NCBI GenBank assembly: GCA_016748015.1
Contig: JAAOMT010000134.1
Coordinates: forward strand, 240,269 to 304,268
DNA: 64,000 bases
Reading direction: 5' to 3'
DNA from: Geosiphon pyriformis
Taxonomy: Eukaryota; Glomeromycota; Glomeromycetes; Archaeosporales; Geosiphonaceae
Positions within the stretch are counted from its first letter, which is position 1. The number at the start of each line of letters is the position of its first letter. A model generated the notes under the pieces. It saw only the letters and a program-made list of their open reading frames with translations, did not search any database and was not told the DNA's origin. The position numbers and the translations under genes are program-made. Shown piece after piece: positions 57,191-64,000 of the stretch.

Positions 57191-58496
57191 ATTGTTGATG
57201 TCAAAAATTGTCAAATCTTTATATAATAGGATTAATAATAAGTTTGTTTTTCTAATGAACTATTAAATGTTTTTAAATAGTAATAAAGCTTTAAATGTTT
57301 AAGTTTTATTAAATTCTGATGTTAATTTTAATTGTATAAGATTTGTTCTTTTTAATATTAAAAAATTATATTATGTTTCTAAACTTTTTAAGTTATTAAG
57401 GACTAAAAGTTACATATTAGATCTGCAATTAACAAAAAAATAGAAAGCTTTACTGTTAATAAATGTCATATAATCAAGAGTATTTTAAAATACTTTTTTT
57501 ATAAAATAATATTAGATTACTTGGTTGTTAATAATAAATTGGTTTTGAATTCTAGTAAGATTAATCTAAGGTTAATATAATGATAAAAGATTGAAAAAAT
57601 AAAAGATTAATATTGAACTGTATTTTTAATTTGTGGTATTATTAATATATATTATTAACTTATATTAATAATACTGTTTTTTTTAATATTATGGGTGTTA
57701 TTAATTATAATAATATAATACATGTGATCAAAAATCTGTCTAATAAAAAAACCACTGATTTGTTTGATATTACAAATAAGCTTTGAAAACACTGTGATAA
57801 TTTTGTTCTTATTATGTTTTTAAATTTTTTAAACTCTTGTTTGGTATGTAAGTCTGTACCACAACTTTAAAAACAAGCTTAAATGTTAATAATTTCTAAA
57901 TCTTATAAGTAAAAAAGTGTTTTGACTAATACCAAACCAATTGTCTTAATTAAAACTGCTTAAAAAAAAATTTTCAAGATACTTTTAGATAAAATCTCTT
58001 TGATCTGTAGTAAATTTGATGTTTTTTATGATGACAATTTTTTTGTATTAAAAAGCACTACTATCTAGTTTTTTATCTTTGTAATGGACTCAATAATTAA
58101 AAATGTTTTGAAAAAAGACCATAAACTTTGGCTGGTCTTATAAAATATGTAAAAAACTTTTAACTTTATTGGTTAGTATTATTTGAAAAATAATTTAGTA
58201 CAAATTAATATGTGTAAGCAATTTATTAGATTCTTTAGTAATATTTACAATGATAGATTTAATTGGGTTATGACTAATTATAGGCTAACTAATGAGTACT
58301 GAGTACATAATAGTCTGAATTAGGGTGAGATTTTTTTTTAGTTTTGAAAAATTTTTTATGATTTTTTCTTATGTAAAGTCAAAAGACATAAAAGCTTGTA
58401 TAGTTATTATATTAATATTAAATTTGTAGCCAAAATTGGCAAGATAGAAAACCAAAATAGATTAACTTTATATTTGGTGGCTGGTACTTTTATTAA
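57191..58496 (+). pseudogene. L2 RT first half
   Basis: The pre-RT segment ends with a FDITNKLxKHCDNFVLIMFL stretch (about 57760-57830). Then TKPIVLIKTAxKKIFKILLD and CSKFDVFYDDNFFVLKSTTI (about 57930-58060), STTIxFFIFVMDSIIKNVLK, and RLTNEYxVHNSLNxGEIFF (58280-58340). It breaks at 58496 within AGTFIN, the beginning of the F(V)DD box. Confidence 0.8.
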
Positions 58497-59309
58497 TGTT
58501 ATTTATAAAAATATAAATTATAATAAGTAAAAAATTGCCAATAAAAAAAACATAATAAATAGAAAAATTCCAGAATTTTTTTTGAGAAATTGCAAGATTC
58601 CAAAATTTTTTTTAAAAAAATTAAAAAATTTCAAAAAGTTTTATATAATATGAATTATGTATATATAATAAGAGTGTTAAAAACAGAAAAAATATTGAAA
58701 AGAAAACATTTAAAATAACAATATTTTTCTTTTTAAAAGATAATTTTCTATAACTTGAAATGAAATTATACTTATATCAATAAAACATCTATTATTATCT
58801 AAATTCATATTATTATTATTTGATTAAAGAAATATTAATCTATTTTATACTATTAACATTTTATGTTGATAAAATTTAATACTTAATTATACTAAACTAA
58901 TAGCTCTTGATTATGGCTATTGACAGAATATTAATTTCTTATTTTTTTTCTTATTTTCTTTTTATTTTATTTTATTTTATTTTATTTTTTTGTTGTTTAT
59001 TAATTAATTAAAGAAATTAAGTACTAAGTAATTAACATCAAAAATAACCTGGTAAAAAACCCAAAAACAAGAATAAAAATTTAAGAATAGTTTACCAAAA
59101 AGACATAACTGTTAGAATAAACTGGCCATTATGTTAAAGAAAAAAATTCACAAAAAAAACCATCAATTGAATCTCTGTTTATTATACAAAAAATTCAACC
59201 AAAATTTTTAGACTTCAAAATCTTCAGAAATTACCAATATTTTCAGCTATTGAACACCAAATTATGGGTTTATTATTTGTTTTAACATCCCAAATAATCA
59301 TCTATAACA
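58497..59309 (+). mobile_element. Solo LTR (B family) in the L2 RT catalytic box
   Basis: Starts TGTTATTTATAAAAATATAA and ends ATCTATAACA. 813 bp. Flanks are TTAA (58493-58496) and TTGA (59310-59313). It contains a CCAAT-like GCCAATAAA, TATATAT near 58663, hairpin II AATAGC/GCTATT at 58899-58921 and an ATTTT array at 58958-58986. No internal region, so it is left from LTR-LTR recombination. Confidence 0.9.
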
Positions 59310-60390
59310 TTGATAATACAATTTAAGTGAAAAGTAGTCAGGCTACTATTCAATATATTTTAAATATTGCAAGTGAGTTTTTTAACATTAATAATATTTT
59401 AATTAATAATAAAAAAACAGTGGCCATTTTTATTAACCAAAAAGTTAGAAATACCATATTATTAATAAGTAGTCTGCCAATATCTATTGCTCAAAAAAAA
59501 GAATCTTACAAATATCTTGGTATTTTTTGTTTTTTAAAAGTTTATCCAAATTTAGTTTGAAAAAAACTTATTTAGATATCAAATTTTTTGCCAATATAAT
59601 CTAAAAAAAACTGTTTTAGATAAGCAGATTTTTTATTTAGTCTTAGCTATACTACAACTTATTTTTGATTACAGAACCCAATTTAATTTTGTTTTTAAAA
59701 GTGTGTGTAAAAAATAAAATATGTTGATTAAAAAAAATTTGAAGATAAAAGCTGGTTTGCCTAAAGATTTTTTTAATAAAAGCTCTTTATTATTTATTTT
59801 TGTATAACTTAAAATCATTTGAGCAAATACAAACAAAAAATAAATTGGCTTTTGTGTTAGGTTTTTCAAATTTTGGTGGTATTTTTGGTTATTTGTTTGA
59901 TTATAGATTTTTGAATTTGTAGATTTTGAGTTGGTTTCTTATTTATCTTTTACAAAACTTTGTAAAGTTAAGAATTAATTCAGTTAACAATTTTTTGACT
60001 GGTGTGATAAAAATTTTTCTAAATTATAATATTTCTCTTAACAATAATTTTTTCTTTGTATTTCATTTTTTTGATGGCATTTTAATGTCTTCTAAAATAG
60101 AAGACATAATGTTTTATAATATTTCTTACTTACTTAAAAAATTTAATATTATCTTTATTAAACAGTTATATAATAAAAAAAAATTGATTTTTGATTAAAA
60201 AAGTTTTTATTATTGAAAAAAACTTAATCTTAGAGGTTTAGTCTCTGTTTGGTTTAAATTAATATGTGATTACTTAGTCAATTTTAACTTTCATTTTGTT
60301 GTTTAGCTAATTGTTAACAGTTCCAATTTTTAAATATTTGTGATACAAATAACTTCTCCACAATACAATAATGTCTCTTTAATGCTGATT
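59310..60390 (+). pseudogene. L2 RT second half
   Basis: Resumes with DNTIxVKSSQATIQYILNIA, completing the FIDN box (FVDD with the second Asp to Asn). Then FFNINNILINNKKTVAIFIN, SLPISIAQKKESYKYLGIF (59327-59560) and LSWFLIYLLQNFVKLRINSV (59926-60198). Matches L1 1299-2412. Confidence 0.82.
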
Positions 60391-60990
60391 TGAATATTAT
60401 TAATGTTTATATAAATAGGTCTTTAAAAAACTTGAATATGTGTAAAATAAAATATGGTGCAGCTGTATTTTTTGCCAACTTGAATCTAAGTATTAGTGTT
60501 AAGATTGGTGGTTTGGTGTCTTTTACAATAATGAAATTATAAACAATTGCTTTGGCTTTGAAATATGTTCCAGTCTTCAGTAATATTGTAATATATTTAG
60601 ATAATCAAGTTGTTTTAAATGTTTGTATTGTAGAATTAAATATGGTTTTACCAGACTTTTGCAATCATTGTTGGCTTAAGAGATATTATATTGCAAATTC
60701 TATTAAATATAAGAAACTTACTGTTTTCTGAACCAAAGTTAAAGATTATTTAACTGTTTTAAGTAATAAACATATTAACATACTGGTTGGCTTAGTATTA
60801 TGTTTAAATTTGTCACTTCCTGTTTTTGTCAAAAAAAGATACATTAAAACTGGTAAAATAGCAGTGTTTGAGAATGTTTGTTATTTTACTTACAATATAT
60901 TTAGGACTGTTTATTGTGCTCATTTAGAAGTTTGGTTTAAATCTTGTATTATTAATAAAATCATAATTAAAAATATGAATTAAATTCAAA
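60391..60990 (+). pseudogene. L2 RNase H
   Basis: NVYINRSLKNLNMCKIKYGA (first Asp to Asn), MKLxTIALALKYVPVFSNIV (catalytic Glu of AELQA now Lys), VIYLDNQVVLNVCIVELNMV (third acidic residue kept), then CNHCWLKRYYIANSIKYKKL and NKHINILVGLVLCLN (last Asp to Asn). Three of four catalytic acids are lost by G to A, whereas L1 keeps all four. Confidence 0.82.
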
Positions 60991-61688
60991 CTTTGTTGGT
61001 TTGGCATTTTAATCTGTATATAACATTTGATTTTACAAATAAAACTATTGTTAATTTACAGCCATATTTTATAAAGGCTTTGTATCATTGTTTGTCAGTT
61101 GCTATATATAAGCATTTATATAACAAAAAGTATTTTAGTGTATTGTGTTTATATTATAAGGAAGTAGAATTTTTTGATCATTTTTTTACATATGCAATAG
61201 ACTTTGGTATTTACAAAAAACTGCTTAATTTATATTTGGTTCAATAGAATTTTGTTTCAAGTCTAAATTTATTATCTTTTTGTATTTTACAATTATTTTT
61301 CTTATATACTTCTGACAATATTATGTATATTGTTTTATGCAAAAGTTTTGTGTTTAGAAAATAATACTTAAAGACTTTCTTTGTTTTTGGTTATACCAAA
61401 ACTGCCAACAAAAAAATTGTCAATTTGGTATAAAATTTAGAAATAGTTTATTAGATTAAAATGTAATTAATAAGAACTAAATATAAAGTATTTATGGAAA
61501 AAAAAAGTTTGATTGTATATGATAAGTTTGTATTTTCAGAAGTTTGTAGTTATTTGATTTTGCTCTCTAATAGTATTGTTAAATTGCTTGGGATTGAAAA
61601 AATATATGGTGTTAATTTTGGTTTTTATAAGTTTAGCAGTTTTTTTTCTGATACTGATTATACAATTTCTGTTAAAATAAATTTATAG
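60991..61688 (+). pseudogene. L2 ORF2 C-terminal region
   Basis: 60993-61247 gives YFIKALYHCLSVAIYKHLYN, KKYFSVLCLYYKEVEFFDHF. 61494-61688 gives MEKKSLIVYDKFVFSEVCSY, LILLSNSIVKLLGIEKIYGV and SSFFSDTDYTISVKINL, ending at TAG 61686-61688, the probable true end of ORF2. The function of this tail is unknown. Confidence 0.7.
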
Positions 61689-62105
61689 TATTGTTCTAAT
61701 TAGTCTAAGTAATTGGTCACATGTAAAAAATATATAATTTGTATTTAATTTAAATTACTTAGTTTAATATATTATGCTAAGTGGCATTTGAGTCTCACTT
61801 ATAAAATATTAATAAATAAAAAAATTGTAAAAAATTATTTAATAATATTAAAAAAAAATTTATTTTTTTAAAATTCAAAAAAATTACATAAATTATTTAT
61901 ATTTAAGTTAAACAAAATTAATTTTTTTATAATTTAATTTTAATTTAATAATAAAAACTTAAATTTTATTTTTATATAATATAATTATATTTTAAATTAA
62001 GTTATATAAAAAAACATGTTGTTTTTAGTTTAATTTATACAAGTGAAAATTTTTATTTGGTGCTTATAATTTATTATAAAAAGTACACTTTGTCTCCTTA
62101 ATTTT
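61689..62105. other. AT-only spacer, no gene seen
   Basis: 417 bp of nearly pure A/T with runs of A and T (61790-62030). It covers the 3' UTR and any A-tail of L2 and the sequence just upstream of the next ORF1. No coding or repeat structure beyond A/T runs. Confidence 0.6.
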
Positions 62106-63560
62106 ATGACCACGACCAGAGCAAAGAGTAAAAAAGCAGCACCTAATATCTGTCTTGAGATATCTAATAAAATTTCAACCAGAGGAGCTCTCTCTGTTAT
62201 AGAAGCAACTAGGCAGAACGTTTTAGAAGCCTTCCCCTTACCCAGTAATCGTGATAAGCTGTCTTTGGTAGCCACTGAAGCAACTTTCTCATCTTTGGCT
62301 GGTTTCTCACCAGTCAAAGTTCCCTTAAAGAGACACACCTGGGTTAGTCCCAGTGTTGTCTCCACCCCAACCAAGAGCCCAAAAGTTTTTAATAATAGAC
62401 CAGTAAATAAACTGGTATTTCCCTCCATAGCTTCAACATCTGGTGCTACTGGCACTTCTTCTTCAAAAAAAATGGTCAAAAAGACCAAAAGTTCAGAAAA
62501 GTGGGAGCAGTTGCTTGCCTCTGCTATTGTTACACCAAACTCCTTTGTGGTTCCCAATGAGATCTTAGATGAAATCTCCATAGCATCATCTGGTATGTCA
62601 TCCAAGATGGGCCAAGATCAACCACTGGCTGTGTTGTCAAATGTGGTGTCTTCTGACAGATCATCGCCGGTTTTAGAAGCAAAACAATCTCCTTCTATTG
62701 GGTCACCTGTTCTTGGAAACTGGGCTGATCAAATAGAAACTGATTCATCTTTTCCTCTAGTTTCTGGTACTACTTCTGGTGGTACTTGGGAAACTATTAC
62801 TAGTCGTCAAAAGTTTGCTGGGTGGGTGGCCTCCACTCTGGTGCCTGGTGCTACTTTTAAGATCAAATTGGCTTATGTTAAGACTGTTTTTCAGTCTGTG
62901 CATGGTTTTTTGGGTGCTAAATCTGTTTCGAAAGACAATGTGAAGCTTTTCTGTGTAGAATTTGCTTCTCAGCAGTCTTTAGAAGCTGTGTTTCTGGTTG
63001 AACTTACAAGCTCTGTTTGTTTGACCACTCTTAAAATTGCCAAGTCTTTGGTGGTTTCTAAATCTGGTTCCTCTTTTGCTGCTGTTGCACTGCGTGATGT
63101 ACCTTTGGGTGTGTCTGCTGCTAACATTAAGTTGGGTCTCAGTGTGTTTAGTAGTGTTACTTGTGTTGTGCTGAAGCCTGCTGGCATTTGGCAGTATGTA
63201 GTAGTTTATTTTGAAAAGTTGGACTTTGCTGTGTCTGCTTTGAAGCATTGGTCAGTTTTGGTGGGCAAGGATAATGTTAGAATTCTCCTTCTAGTGAATT
63301 AAAATAAGACTATTTTGTTTCGTAATAAGTTTAAGGCCAAATTGGTCAATTTTCCTCCTGACTGTACCACCTTTGAAATTAGTGATATGATTTTTCAGAT
63401 TGGTGGTCAAACATGTTTCATCCCTCATTTTCCTGATTCTGGTTGTCGTTCCTGGTTTGCTTTGGTTACATTTGACTTTCAAGGCGATTTGGATTTTGCT
63501 GTAGTTAAAATTAGTACTCTAAAGAAATGCCATATCTGGTGAGAAACTCCTGACTGCTGG
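62106..63560 (+). pseudogene. LINE-type ORF1 of a second, younger copy, 5' part (398 open codons, then read-through frame)
   Basis: Open from ATG 62106 to TAA 63300-63302. The same frame continues without loss to 63542 (FRNKFKAKLVNFPPDCTTFE, DMIFQIGGQTCFIPHFPDSG), so the TAA is a Gln codon hit by C to T. A TGA for Trp follows (IWxETPDC). The N-terminus is Ser/Thr/Lys-rich and low complexity. Residues about 245-395 form RRM-like alpha/beta repeats (VALRDVPLGVSAANIKLGLS, PAGIWQYVVVYFEKLDFAVS). It resembles a Rhizophagus LINE ORF1 I recall. GC is clearly higher than the rest of the window. Cut by the LTR at 63561 before its expected CCHC knuckle. Confidence 0.72.
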
Positions 63561-64000
63561 TGTTACGGGATGGTTTTCTTGTTATATTTAATTGCTGATA
63601 TCCCGCTTTAATTGCAATCAGTCTTTCGTGAGTTCCTCAGTTCTATTTGTGTGATAATGTCACTGTTACACTGAAGGCTTTCTTTTTACTGTTGCGATGT
63701 AAGTTATTCTTTAATTCTTGATTGTTGTGTGTGTTTATGTACTCCTTCTCAGAGGCTGAACTGAAATCTACCCACTGTCTGGGATCTTCTCTGAGGCTAT
63801 CCTTGCAATTGCCTGATGTGTTTCTCTAATCTAGAAACACAGAATGTTAATGGTCTTTAGTGCTTTTCTAATCTCACAATAAAGCTTTTATCAATTAGTA
63901 ACAACATGAATAATCTTGATCAAGGATTATTCTTCCAAGGGATTCAGTTGATGAATGATAGTTTCATTCAATAAATAATACAAGTAAGTTTCTTAATACT
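63561..64000 (-). repeat. LTR of a further family, partial (runs off the window)
   Basis: Begins TGTTACGGGATGG right after the interrupted ORF1 (flank CTGG). It shares the TGTTAC end and the twin-hairpin order of the B-family minus-strand LTRs but no other obvious similarity. Its internal region or other LTR end is beyond 64000, so solo versus full element cannot be decided. Confidence 0.6.
63909..63970 (-). other. Twin hairpins in the third LTR family
   Basis: Hairpin II: AATAATC (63909-63915), loop TTGATCAAG, GATTATT (63925-63931), 7-bp perfect stem. Hairpin I: TGAATGA (63952-63958), loop TAGTT, TCATTCA (63964-63970), 7-bp perfect stem. The stems differ from those of B-family LTRs but pair fully, and the TGATCA core of the loop is kept. 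Confidence 0.7.

Larger units (their letters stand above)
54647..61700 (+). mobile_element. LINE copy L2, 5' truncated, interrupted by a solo LTR
   Basis: Plus-strand LINE of the same family as L1, from mid ORF1 to the ORF2 end. It abuts the B1 3' LTR, and its first codons (VVNENIDDT) correspond to the first codons of L1 on the other side of B1 (SYVNSNALEIDNT). The element excluding the LTR is about 6.2 kb. No A-tail could be separated from the AT-rich flank. All ORFs are broken. Confidence 0.85.

Noticed and set aside
62030-62605. 191-codon minus-strand ORF
   Set aside because: Antisense of the Ser/Thr-rich start of the ORF1 at 62106; no recognisable motif and no independent support.
1-64000. 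AT-rich bacterial endosymbiont (for example Mollicutes) or mitochondrial sequence
   Set aside because: Content is LINEs and Ty3/Gypsy elements with LTRs and target duplications, which are nuclear eukaryotic features; no bacterial or mitochondrial gene was seen.
63561-64000. Host gene promoter or exon downstream of ORF1
   Set aside because: It starts with the same TGTTAC terminus as the other LTRs and has the twin hairpins in the same order, so an LTR is the simpler reading.

Overview
This 64 kb window is a very AT-rich eukaryotic repeat block made almost entirely of decayed retrotransposons. No cellular gene, tRNA, rRNA or CRISPR array could be supported. Two element types account for it. 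(1) LINEs with an ORF1, an AP-endonuclease, a reverse transcriptase (RT) and a C-terminal RNase H. (2) Ty3/Gypsy-like LTR elements with gag, protease, a Cys-rich domain, a dUTPase, RT-RNase H and integrase. Both resemble protein families I recall from arbuscular mycorrhizal fungi (Rhizophagus/Gigaspora type). A Glomeromycotina genome is therefore the best guess, from memory of the families and not from a search.

Layout. A minus-strand LINE (L1) fills 1-2412 and 12318-15746. It is split inside its RT by Gypsy element A (+, 2413-12317). A plus-strand LINE (L2) fills 54647-61700. It is split inside its RT catalytic box by a solo LTR (58497-59309). L1 and L2 lie head to head, and both start at nearly the same ORF1 codon. 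Between them lies a nest of LTR elements: B1 (+, outer limits 15747-54646); inside its integrase a minus-strand solo LTR R1 (outer limits 23709-52792); inside R1 two separate full elements, B2 (+, 24119-34027) and R2 (-, outer limits 34564-52782); and inside R2, R3 (-, 36318-44519). Each insertion is bounded by TG...CA-type LTR ends and a 4-bp target duplication that is exact or has one change. From 62106 a less decayed LINE ORF1 begins; it is cut at 63561 by an LTR of another family that runs off the window.

How the parts work together. The Gypsy order, read best in R3 and B2, is LTR, primer site, gag, protease, CxxC-rich domain, Asn/Ser/Asp-rich linker, dUTPase, RT, RNase H, integrase, unknown C-terminal domain, polypurine tract, LTR. 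All copies are pseudogenes. Typical lesions are CAA to TAA, TGG to TGA/TAG and Asp to Asn in catalytic motifs, as expected from CpA to TpA (TpG to TpA on the other strand) decay. Decay is worst in the oldest, outermost layers and least in the innermost element R3.

The most interesting observations are the dUTPase plus Cys-rich module in pol, a pair of LTR hairpins that keep their stems by compensatory change and carry a palindromic TGATCA loop, the resolved nest, the head-to-head LINE arms with a Gypsy at the centre, a small clean inversion in L1, and different U3 repeat arrays in different LTR subfamilies. Boundaries between domains within gag-pol are approximate.
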